The notes under the pieces: generated by a model
The model's input: only the letters and a program-made list of their open reading frames with translations
Databases searched by the model: none
Told to the model about the DNA's origin: nothing
In this document: in pieces, positions 8,798 through 17,500 of the stretch
Layout of the letters: every line of letters starts with the position of its first letter
Position numbering within the stretch: the first letter of the stretch is position 1
NCBI RefSeq assembly: GCF_947331435.1
Contig: NZ_CAMZOF010000005.1
Coordinates: 434,001-498,000, forward strand
Source of the DNA: Pelagibius sp. Alg239-R121
GTDB taxonomy: Bacteria; Pseudomonadota; Alphaproteobacteria; Kiloniellales; Kiloniellaceae
DNA: 64,000 nucleotides
Reading direction: 5' to 3'
Translations under genes and position numbers: made by a program

Positions 8798-9580
8798 ATG
8801 AAATGGGCCCTGACCAGCGGTTTCACCGCAGCAACCTGCGTCACGCTCGCGTTTGCCGGCGTATCGTTCGCCGCCGGAGATACAATTATCGAGGCGAACG
8901 TTAAGGCGCTTGAACCCGGCGATGAAGTGGCTGTGGCGCGCATTCCCGACGGTATCTACCTGCGCTCGGTCAACGATCCAGATGACATCATCTGGGAGCG
9001 TTTGCCTGAATACCGGATGCATCTCGCGTCAGCACCACCAGTCCATCAGTCCGTGGAGCTTCGGATCGACGAAGACGATCCCGGGCACGATGTCTACTTC
9101 AGCCTCGCGCGAACCTCAGACCGGTTTTACGTGCGCTTACGCTGGCGCGACGAAACCCGAGACACTTCGACTCTGCTTGACCGCTTCCGGGACGGCGCGG
9201 CGGTGCAGTTTGCGATCGGTGGAGATGAAACCTCTTACATCATGGGCAGCGGACCGGACGAGCCGGTGAACATCTGGTACTGGCGCTCGGACGCCAACAA
9301 GGTCGAAAACCTGGCAGCCGGCGGTCCGGGCAGCACGACCCGACTGGAAGAACAATCCGTCAGCGGCGACAGCCGCTACATGACCGGCAAGGAAAGCCTG
9401 GCCAATCAATGGGTCGTCGTCATGTCCAGGCCGATCGCAGCGGCCGGAGAACACCAGGTTTCGCTTGAGCGCGAACAGGTCCCGATGGCCTTTGCACTCT
9501 GGCAGGGCAGTGACGGCCAACGCGACGGACTGAAGCGAGTCTCTGAGGACTGGATTCTTGTGAATCTGGCCGCCCAGTAG
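8798..9580 (+). CDS. Type II DMSO reductase family heme-b (gamma) subunit, DdhC/EbdC-like
   Basis: 260-residue secreted subunit. A Sec-type signal peptide covers about residues 1-26 (MKWALTSGFTAATCVTLAFA then VSFAAG), followed by a beta-rich domain with features of the ethylbenzene-dehydrogenase heme-b family: paired strands such as VYFSLARTSDRFYVRLRWRD and VQFAIGGDE. Family members bind one heme b by Met/Lys ligation and transfer electrons to or from a periplasmic cytochrome; I cannot assign the ligands here without alignment. The ATG at 8798 is favoured over an upstream in-frame start at 8498, which lies inside the chaperone gene, because it has an AGGAG site and begins the signal peptide. 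Confidence 0.85.
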   Translation: MKWALTSGFTAATCVTLAFAGVSFAAGDTIIEANVKALEPGDEVAVARIPDGIYLRSVNDPDDIIWERLPEYRMHLASAPPVHQSVELRIDEDDPGHDVYFSLARTSDRFYVRLRWRDETRDTSTLLDRFRDGAAVQFAIGGDETSYIMGSGPDEPVNIWYWRSDANKVENLAAGGPGSTTRLEEQSVSGDSRYMTGKESLANQWVVVMSRPIAAAGEHQVSLEREQVPMAFALWQGSDGQRDGLKRVSEDWILVNLAAQ

Positions 9581-9621
9581 AAGAAGCCGCATTAGGGCCT
9601 ATGGACAACAAGGAGAGACCG

Positions 9622-10761
9622 ATGGCCTGCGATTCAAAGACATCCTTTTTTGAAACGGATGATAAACCTGCGGCCATAGACTGCGGCCTCGGCCATGCCT
9701 GTCAATTCTGCCCGCAGGAAGACGTCTGCGCGCTCGACAAACCGCATCACAACCGGGTGCTGGTCGAGGCGCGCCTGGCGGAAATCGACCAGATCATCAT
9801 TGTGCTGGCCAACAAGGGAGGCGTGGGAAAAAGCACCGTGTCGGCAAACCTGGCCGGCGGCCTTGCCAAGCGCGGCTTCACAGTGGGTGTGGCGGACGCA
9901 GATATTCACGGACCGAATCAAAGCCGCTTCTTTGGGTTCGCCGGCAGCAAGGTGCGTCTCACCGACAGCGGTCTGGCAACGTGTGACTTCGCTGACCCGG
10001 CGATCCCGGAACCAGTCAAGGTCGGATCTCTTGCCTTCCTGCTGGAAAGCGACGACACACCGGTCGTCTGGCGCGATGCTTACAAGCACGACTTTATTCA
10101 TCACCTGATCGGGTCCTTCGATTGGGGTTCCCTGGATTTCCTGATTGTCGACATGCCGCCTGGCACGGGTAACGAATTGATTACGCTCTGCGATATGCTT
10201 GAAGGTGCCAATGTTTCGGCTCTGCTGGTCACGACACCGCAGGCCGTTGCACAGATGGACAGCATGAAAGCGGCGCGGTTTTGCCGGGAGCGCGGCTTGC
10301 CGCTGCTTGGTGCGGTGGAAAACATGGCAGAGGTTGTATGCCCTCACTGCGCCGGGACCTTTCAGCTGTTCCCGGATGCCGCTCTAAAAACAAATCTGTC
10401 GGCGGCGAAGGTGCAGGCTCTCACTCAAATCCCCATGACGCTTTCGCTGTCGAGCGCGTCCGACGACGGACTTCCGCTTATTCTATCCGAACCCGAAAAC
10501 CCGGCCGCCAAGGCTTTCGCGCCGGTGATCGAAGCCTGCGCCACTCTGGGAAGAGAAGACTTCGATGGTGCGGTCGCACGCGCGCTCGACGATGTCTTTG
10601 CCGAAAACCTCGAAGCTGAGGGACTGGAAGAGGCGCTCTCCCAACTCGACCCTTGTCAACAAGCTGCTATGCGTGACGATCTTGCCAGCATGCTCGAGGG
10701 CGAAGCCCAGCGGCTTCACGGCAAGGCAGGTGCGAAGCTGCAGAAAGCAGAGCAGCCATGA
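9622..10761 (+). CDS. Nbp35/Mrp-type iron-sulfur P-loop ATPase
   Basis: 379-aa member of the Mrp/Nbp35/ApbC family of Fe-S carriers. An N-terminal cysteine group C27-x2-C30-x5-C36 (preceded by C21) resembles the N-terminal cluster of Nbp35. The deviant Walker A is ANKGGVGKST with both lysines, followed by the partner motifs DADIHGPNQSR and VDMPPGTGN. The bridging CxxC motif appears as VVCPHC after VENMAEV. The C-terminal 80 residues (FDGAVARALDDVFAENLEAE onward) are extra relative to Mrp and acidic. The start at 9622 has GGAGAG upstream; an in-frame ATG at 9601 lacks one. It sits 41 bp after the gamma subunit and overlaps the next gene by 4 bp, suggesting a dedicated role in Fe-S loading or maturation of this molybdoenzyme (inference). 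Confidence 0.88.
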   Translation: MACDSKTSFFETDDKPAAIDCGLGHACQFCPQEDVCALDKPHHNRVLVEARLAEIDQIIIVLANKGGVGKSTVSANLAGGLAKRGFTVGVADADIHGPNQSRFFGFAGSKVRLTDSGLATCDFADPAIPEPVKVGSLAFLLESDDTPVVWRDAYKHDFIHHLIGSFDWGSLDFLIVDMPPGTGNELITLCDMLEGANVSALLVTTPQAVAQMDSMKAARFCRERGLPLLGAVENMAEVVCPHCAGTFQLFPDAALKTNLSAAKVQALTQIPMTLSLSSASDDGLPLILSEPENPAAKAFAPVIEACATLGREDFDGAVARALDDVFAENLEAEGLEEALSQLDPCQQAAMRDDLASMLEGEAQRLHGKAGAKLQKAEQP

Positions 10762-12617
10762 GTCTTCTGACAGTCGAAACCACGAAGGACCGGCGAGGTT
10801 TTTTCCGCGACCTTTTGGGTGAAAAAGAAAGCGACCCGCGCCGGCAGCCCTGGCAGCAGATAGATGGTCTGGCAGCTGGATCCGGTGACGTTCTCTGGTC
10901 GGGATGGGCGTCGGAAAGTGAAATTTTCGTCGTTGGAGATGAAGGCGCGATCTTTCATCTGGCGGGCGGCAAATGGCAGCGCGCGACAGCCCTCGCCCCG
11001 GTGCCGATCCATGCGGTCTGGGGATTGTCCCGCGACCAACTCTATGCGGTCGGCTGGATGGGTGCGATCTTGGCTTTCGATGGCGGGCACTGGCATGCGC
11101 AGCGTGGATGCGTCATCGGAGAGAATGGCAAATACGCCGCCGTTGAGGACAACACGCCACTGTTTGACATCACCGGCAATCCCGAGGGCTGCCTTTGGGT
11201 GGTTGGGGACAACGGGACCATCCTGACTTTCCGGGGCAGCCAGTGGTGCCGAGAAGAGAGCGGGACTCAGGCCCATCTTCGCGCAGTCACCTGGGTCGAC
11301 GGGCGTTTGTTCGCCGCCGGTGCCGACGGAACTCTTCTCTCCAGTTCCGGAGATGGAATCTGGCAAATCCTCCAATGCCCTGTTCGAAGCAACTTCCAAG
11401 CGATCCTGGCCTTGAGTCCGGAACACCTGCTTATCGCAGGCGGGCGGTACTTCGTCGACAGCAACGGCTTTCGCGGCGATCTGCTGCGCTGGCGGAACGG
11501 CAGCTTCGAGAAGCTTGAGGCGCAGGAACCCCTCCCGCGGCTCCGCGATCTGGCCGCATACCGAAACGGCGCGCTTGCGGTCGGTGACAGGGGGCGCATC
11601 TATTTCATCAGAGGAGACCGGGTCGATCGCCTGGAATGCGACACGACACACGACCTGATGGGCGTCGTGCCCTTGTCCACCGGCGAGGCACTTGTTGTTG
11701 GCGATTTCGGCACGGCCATGACAGCGGCGCCGGATTTCTATCAGGCACTGGCCGCACCCAGCATAGCCGGCGACAAGGCCCGCTCAGATTGGGAAAGGAT
11801 GGAGAGCGGATCCGACCGGCAGCTCTGGGGATTGTGGAGCCGGCCCGGCAGCCGAACTCTCTATGCATTCGGTGAAGAAGGTATCCTGCTCCGTTCCGAC
11901 GGGGAAGCTTGGGAGGCTTTGCCGCCTGCCGGTGATATCGGTCTTCATGCTCTTTGCGATGCCGGCGACGGCGGGCTTTTCGCTGCCGGACAGCTGGGCG
12001 AAATCCATCACTTCGACGGCACGACTTGGCGCAAACACTTCGACCTGCACGTCGACATCACGATCCTGGCGCTCTGGGCGGCAGGTCCGGAAGACATCTT
12101 CGCAGTCGGCGATGAAGGACTGGTTTTGCACTGGGACGGCAAAGAATGGCAACGAATGATCAGCGGTACCAAATCTGCGCTCTATGGTCTTTGGGGCACC
12201 GATGCGGAGCACCTGCTGGCGGTCGGTGACTTTGGACTGATCCTGCGCTGGAATGGCGAACGCTGGGACGAGTTCCATGCCGGCACTGAGAACTTTCTCT
12301 TCGACGTCTGGGGCGATGCCCTCAATAGAATTTTCATCGTCGGTCTGTCAGGCACCATTGGACAGTTCGACGGCCGTCGCTGGACCCTGACTCCGGCGCG
12401 GGCGCGGGCGGATCTATTGGCCGTCTCCGGAGGCGAACAAGGCGTGTTTGCAGTTGGTGCGGGTGGTACGGCTCTCAGCCTAGGTGATCGGAACTGGCAA
12501 TCCGAGCCCACTGGTTTTGATGGAGGGTTGCGCACGGTTTCGGCAACCACTGCCCTGGGCGTTTTCGCAGCCGGCGACGGCGGCACCATTTTGCGGCGGT
12601 GTCGAGATTTAAGTTGA
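10758..12617 (+). CDS. Beta-propeller-like repeat protein at the end of the molybdoenzyme operon
   Basis: 619 aa built almost entirely of repeats of about 40-45 residues with the consensus AVGD-x-G-x-I-x3-DG-x2-W followed by LxxVWG and a new AVG. Clear copies begin VVGDEGAIFHLAGGKWQR, AVGWMGAILAFDGGHW, VVGDNGTILTFRGSQW, AVGDEGLVLHWDGKEW, AVGDFGLILRWNGERW, IVGLSGTIGQFDGRRW and AAGDGGTILRRC. Such G-x-x-G-x-I plus Trp repeats fold as BNR/Ycf48-like propellers. No signal peptide is present; the N-terminus reads VETTKDRRGFFRDLLGEKES. Its ATG overlaps the ATPase stop (ATGA), so the pair is translationally coupled. Function is unknown; a scaffold for enzyme assembly, analogous in idea to Ycf48 in photosystem assembly, is one possibility. 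Confidence 0.85.
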   Translation: MSLLTVETTKDRRGFFRDLLGEKESDPRRQPWQQIDGLAAGSGDVLWSGWASESEIFVVGDEGAIFHLAGGKWQRATALAPVPIHAVWGLSRDQLYAVGWMGAILAFDGGHWHAQRGCVIGENGKYAAVEDNTPLFDITGNPEGCLWVVGDNGTILTFRGSQWCREESGTQAHLRAVTWVDGRLFAAGADGTLLSSSGDGIWQILQCPVRSNFQAILALSPEHLLIAGGRYFVDSNGFRGDLLRWRNGSFEKLEAQEPLPRLRDLAAYRNGALAVGDRGRIYFIRGDRVDRLECDTTHDLMGVVPLSTGEALVVGDFGTAMTAAPDFYQALAAPSIAGDKARSDWERMESGSDRQLWGLWSRPGSRTLYAFGEEGILLRSDGEAWEALPPAGDIGLHALCDAGDGGLFAAGQLGEIHHFDGTTWRKHFDLHVDITILALWAAGPEDIFAVGDEGLVLHWDGKEWQRMISGTKSALYGLWGTDAEHLLAVGDFGLILRWNGERWDEFHAGTENFLFDVWGDALNRIFIVGLSGTIGQFDGRRWTLTPARARADLLAVSGGEQGVFAVGAGGTALSLGDRNWQSEPTGFDGGLRTVSATTALGVFAAGDGGTILRRCRDLS

Positions 12618-12801
12618 AACGCCTCAATTTTAGTGCCCTGACGAAGAAATTCGTTGCAGCGGATTTACTCGGGACTGGGACAGCCTGAATCCGGCGCGCG
12701 CTCAACTTCAGAAAAAAATGCCGCTTTTCGCTCAACGAAAACGCCTGCATTTGTATTTGGAAGATCACGCTTCAGCGTGCGCCAGTCGGTTCCAGATGAA
12801 G
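12618..12801. other. Convergent intergenic region
   Basis: 184 bp between the converging propeller gene and the 577-aa gene. It contains two short hairpins, ttttcg-ctcaa-cgaaaa (12725-12741) and cacgc-ttca-gcgtg (12766-12779). Neither is followed by a convincing T-run on either strand, so terminator function is only possible. Confidence 0.35.
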
Positions 12802-14535
12802 TTACTCGATTGATTTTGGTGTCAGTGCTTTCGGTTGTCTCCAGCCGGTAAGCGAGTCGAAGCGAAGTGGAGTGCGCCGCATCGGGCCTCCTGATGGCCG
12901 CTTGCGCCGGCCGACCCACAGGTGAACGCCGCCATCGGCGCTGCGCGCGAGCTGATAGCGCCGTGTGACCCGCAGGCCACCGGCCGGGATTTCCTCCTCG
13001 TTCAGCACAAAGATCGTTTCGGGCTCCAGGATACGCCCCTTCGCTTGGTGGGCGTCGGAAGGTTTTCCAAGCGCGATGGTTCCGCGTCGCAGTACGATCT
13101 GCGGCGAATCCGCCGTGATGCGCACGGGTACCAGTGGCACCCAATTGTCCCAGACATCGGTGCTGAGTCGATACTGCCAGGTCTCGTCGCTGTCGTGGGC
13201 ATCGGTATCGGGACGGTTGCCGGCCTCGCGGTCGACTGGCCGGCCGGCCCCGCTTTCCACCCGGTGCTCGATAGCCCAACCCATGTTGGCCATCTCATCT
13301 CGGCGGAACTCAACCGATTCCAATGGCCGTCCCTGTTCCACGGCGTTGACCACTGGTGGCAGGAACAGTACGGGTGCAAGACCGCGTTCCGGCCCCACAT
13401 CGCCCTGCAGTTCGAACCAGCGCCATGGTCTGACGGTGCCATCGTTGACAGCGGTGGATTCGATTTTCGTCCAGGTGCCGAAGTCATCGAGAACCTTCAA
13501 TGAGACAACCCGCGACAGCGACCCTGAAGGTAACGTGCAAGGCAGCATAAACCAGTCATCACTCGCCACCATCGCATAGGCCGCGATCACCGAGCGCGCA
13601 AGATCTTCCGGACCAGACGCCAGATCGCCGAAATCGACGTCACCGTCCTCGAACTCCCACCAGCGCGCAGCCGGCATGCCGGCGAGTTGCAGGGGTGTCG
13701 GCAGGGAGTCGAGTTTCTTCAACTGCAGGCCTGGGACCTGTTCCAGCCCGCCGGGTCGCGAAGACATCGCATCAACGTCGAAGTGATACCATTCGAGTCG
13801 GCCACCCGGATACTCCGGGGCGCGTAATTCGACCTTGCCGTTCAGAAACTCTGCACCGAGGCCGAAGCTGTATTCGAGACGGCGTGGCGACCAGGCCGAG
13901 GGAAGGTCCGGCGCCGGCGCACGAAAGATTGCTGCCTCTTGATCGAGCCAAGCGCGGATCGTCGTGGCCGCCCGCTTGGCAGTGCGTTGTCTGAGGGCAG
14001 CGACTTCCGGTAAAGCTGCAGGGTCGTCGCCCGCGTCCTCAATCGCAGTGACCACGTGCGCTCCGTCGATCGACCTGCGTGCCAGGAGCCGAAGCCGGGC
14101 GACGCCAACGGGGTCGAGCGGATCCTCGAGCGGGTCAGTGAAAGCATAGGCATCGCGCAACGTCTGCAAAAACCCTTTGGGCAACCGAGCCAAAGAGAGA
14201 GCCCGAAGCAGCGCCGCACCGCTTTCCAGCCGGATCGCCGGAGCCGCTGGACCGTCTGCTACCGACTCGTGCTCTGCCAAAGTTTCCAGAGGAATTCCCG
14301 CATCCTGCCGAGGTACAATGTGTGGTGGCCTGTCGCCAACCCGGTATTCCGAGACCGGTGTTGACACGATTGTTCCGGTCATCAATACGGGACTTGCCGC
14401 GTCCTCGCCGCGGAATTCACCGACTTGCCATTGTCGAGCCAGGAGCCACAACGGGTCTGCGACACGGGCACTGATGCCTTCGGTCATCTCGGGATCGACC
14501 GCACTGCCTTCGAGACGTTTCCAGGTCAAGGCCAT
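12802..14535 (-). CDS. Conserved protein of unknown function, last gene of giant-protein cluster
   Basis: 577 aa, no signal peptide, no transmembrane segment, no catalytic motif I recognise. The N-terminus carries a strongly patterned block, ARVADPLWLLARQWQVGEFR (about residues 23-42) followed by GEDAASPV; I recall such a block from uncharacterised proteins encoded beside similar large genes in other bacteria. The rest is mixed alpha/beta, with an Arg-rich helical part (AALRQRTAKRAATTIRAWLD) and a Trp-rich beta part. It ends in a basic tail RRKRPSGGPMRRTPLRFDSL. It starts 2 bp after the 1447-aa gene and is the promoter-distal member of the operon. The block is probably a structural or assembly protein acting with its neighbours; no function can be stated. 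Confidence 0.85.
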   Translation of the reverse strand: MALTWKRLEGSAVDPEMTEGISARVADPLWLLARQWQVGEFRGEDAASPVLMTGTIVSTPVSEYRVGDRPPHIVPRQDAGIPLETLAEHESVADGPAAPAIRLESGAALLRALSLARLPKGFLQTLRDAYAFTDPLEDPLDPVGVARLRLLARRSIDGAHVVTAIEDAGDDPAALPEVAALRQRTAKRAATTIRAWLDQEAAIFRAPAPDLPSAWSPRRLEYSFGLGAEFLNGKVELRAPEYPGGRLEWYHFDVDAMSSRPGGLEQVPGLQLKKLDSLPTPLQLAGMPAARWWEFEDGDVDFGDLASGPEDLARSVIAAYAMVASDDWFMLPCTLPSGSLSRVVSLKVLDDFGTWTKIESTAVNDGTVRPWRWFELQGDVGPERGLAPVLFLPPVVNAVEQGRPLESVEFRRDEMANMGWAIEHRVESGAGRPVDREAGNRPDTDAHDSDETWQYRLSTDVWDNWVPLVPVRITADSPQIVLRRGTIALGKPSDAHQAKGRILEPETIFVLNEEEIPAGGLRVTRRYQLARSADGGVHLWVGRRKRPSGGPMRRTPLRFDSLTGWRQPKALTPKSIE

Positions 14536-14537
14536 CG

Positions 14538-17500
14538 CTAGGCTCCAACATTTGGGGGCAGAAACACTGCCGGCAGATAGTGACCAAGATCGCCGATCCT
14601 TCCTGGTGCGAGCGCGCGGCTCTTTGCCTGCTCGATGGTGTGCAGCAGCTGATCCACGATTTCGTCGGCGTCGAAGCCGGGGTCGTCCTCCACCACGGAA
14701 ATCAGCACGGTCTGCGGTGGCCGCGCAGTTGGCGCGTCGAAATGCACGGCGATGCCGGTCTGCTGATCACGCCGCGGGATAGCTTCCGTCCAGCTGTCAA
14801 TCAATAGTCCGGCGACCGGCTCACCGTCGAGCGCCAGCGTTTCAGGCCCGGTCAGTGAAAACAGGCTAAGACGGTTTCCCTGTCCATTTGGCTCGTCCAC
14901 AGCAGCCCAGGGTCCGCCAGTCTCAGGCACCTGTGCCAAACCAAACCTGCTTGCGGGACCTCCAAGCGTGGTTTCGCTCAACAACAGCCAATTGATCATT
15001 GGGCCGAGATCCCTGCGCACGCGGCTGACTTGACGTAGCCAGCGATGGCCGTCGGCGGTCACCTGCCGAGCCCGCATGGAGGATCTGGCCGAGGTCGCAC
15101 GATCGGGATCGGCTGGTAGCACGAACACCGGAAGGATCGGCACCACGGCGCCGGTCAACCTTCTTAGTCGCTCAATCAATGCATCGACCGGGTCAGCCGG
15201 CAAATCACCCCGTTTCAGACGTTTCTTCAAGGCGCCGATCACCGGGCCGACCGATTCATCATCGACACCGGACTCCAAAACGGTCACGGCTCCAGCGACC
15301 TTGATCACGCCGGCGCGCTGCAACGCTGCTGTCCGTAAGTTAGCGCCGGACTGCGACAGATCATTCATCATGTCTACGAGCATTTCCTCGACACCGGACA
15401 CCCGTGTTTCCAGCTCGCCTCGATCGACCAAAGGCGGACCAGGGTCGGCCCCCGGCAACACAAGGTCATCGCTCTGCAGCGCCCGGCTCCGGCCCAGCGC
15501 GTCAATCAAGGCAGCTGCAATCAGGCCGAACTCGTTAACACTGAAGACACCATCCTCTAACGAAGCCGGCGCGGTGAAATCGACCTCAACAGACTCATCT
15601 TCTCCGGCCGTCCCAACAGCCGCCGCCGCGAGCATTCGCCCGAGCCGCGACCGGTCCTGTTCCGCGCGCGTTCCGGCTAACAGTGCTGCTTCGCAGATCG
15701 TCAGCTCGAGCGCCTCCAACGTCATTGTGTCGGCGCGGACGATCTCCCCGTCGCTGTCCCGCACCGTCACGTCCGCGATCACCTGTTGGGGTTTCGGGAG
15801 CTGGAGTTCGAGCCAGTCAAACAATCGCGGTTCGGCAAGTCGGAGCGGGGATGGGATCGGTTCACCCGATGCCGACGTAGCTTTGTCGTTTGACTGGGCG
15901 GGCCACATGGCGACCACCCTATGACTGATCAGGCGGCCGTCCCTTTGTGTCTCAGTCACCGTAACAGGTGGCACGGCACCGTCACCACCTCCGGCCACCG
16001 CAATCGTCGCTGCGGCGGCATCTGCGTTGCCCTGTAGAATCGCGTGCACGCTTTGCGTCAGGATCAGGTCAGCCACGGAATCGAGATCTGCGGCGATGGC
16101 CTCGAGAGCTTCTCGGACATCCTGCTCTTCATCGGCGTCTTTGGCGGCCGCGAGCTCTTGTTCCAGTGCCTGCCATAAGTTGGTCTCTCGGTCAGTCTGA
16201 TCCATGTCGGACGCGGCGCGGGCCACCAGCAATCCGTCGACAACAGCATTCGCCGGCCTGGCCGATCCCATCACTTCCAAGGCTTTGCGGCGTACGGTTT
16301 CGATCCAGACATCGCGCTCCCGATCATGCAGATAGCACTCAAATCGGGCGCCAAGCAGTTCGGCAAGGTCCTGGCCGTTACGTACGCCGTCGAGAATCCA
16401 CTGCCCGCCACGGACGCGACCGGAAGAAAGGTCGACCGAAAGCGGCGTCTCGCCACTCTCGGTACCATAGGCGCTCCAACCCGACCGCAGCACGGCGGCC
16501 GTGGCCGCATGGGTCAGGGAAGGGGCGTGAATGAACCCCTGCGAAGTTGGGTTGTCCGACCGCTTCAAATCGAGCAGCCACCCATAGCCGCCGATCTGCG
16601 CGCCGGCTTTGAGCTGACGCTTCTTCGCAAGCCGTTCGGCTGCTCTGCTCGTCACCCAGGCATCCAGGCGGTACATCGCCAATCCCAGCGTTTCGCGCGT
16701 CAAACGCTCCAGCTCGCCGATCGGGTCGGCAACCGTTGGGTGGTCGATCATAAGTTTGAGCACGAGCAGGCCCGCGCGGACCGGGCCAATTTCGTCGATT
16801 GGCACCGTGCGGCAGGTGATGTCGATCAGTTGCCAGAGGAGCGGCGAGGCTGGGCCGACGAGCGTGTCTCGTTCGTCCGGCGCCTTATTGTTCTGGACCG
16901 CGTCGTCCAGGTTCGCAATCACGTCCGCAATGAATGTGCGCACCTCCGCTGCATCACCAGCGTTGCTCACCACGAGTTCGGCGATATCTTCTGTTGATTC
17001 CTCATAAATGGTCCGGGTCAAGCGGACGTTCTGATTGGACCCGAGGCCAGGTCGGCCAAGCCAATCATCAATCGCCTCTGGAAAGTTCGCCGGTGTGTCT
17101 CTGTGCTGCTCAAGCAGCGGCAGAATGTCGTCTTCGATGAGTTGCACGATCGTGAGGCCGACGGAGGGGTACTCTGCCCGAGGTTGGAAGATCAGCGTTT
17201 GGTCCCGGTAAAACCCGATGTTGGCAATCTGCGTACCAATACCCGGCACTGGCACCGGCGGGTCCTCTCCCGGCAGTCCAGTGACGTAGCGTTTCTTGTT
17301 GTTCCACCAATCTTCGTAGATCAGCGACGTCTGTGGATTTCGTAAGTTATTATCTGCGTTGAATTTGTCTGTTTCGATAAGCTGTTCGAGTTCAACAATC
17401 AGTTCATCGAAACGAGCCATGTCGTCCGGTAGCTGATTGGTCGCACCGCGCAATTTGAAGGCGATTGGGTGCGGTACGGCGCCGAGCACTTCGCCGACCA

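Noticed and set aside
12725-12779. Two hairpins between convergent genes as rho-independent terminators
   Set aside because: Stems are 5-6 bp and neither is followed by a T-run on the relevant strand.
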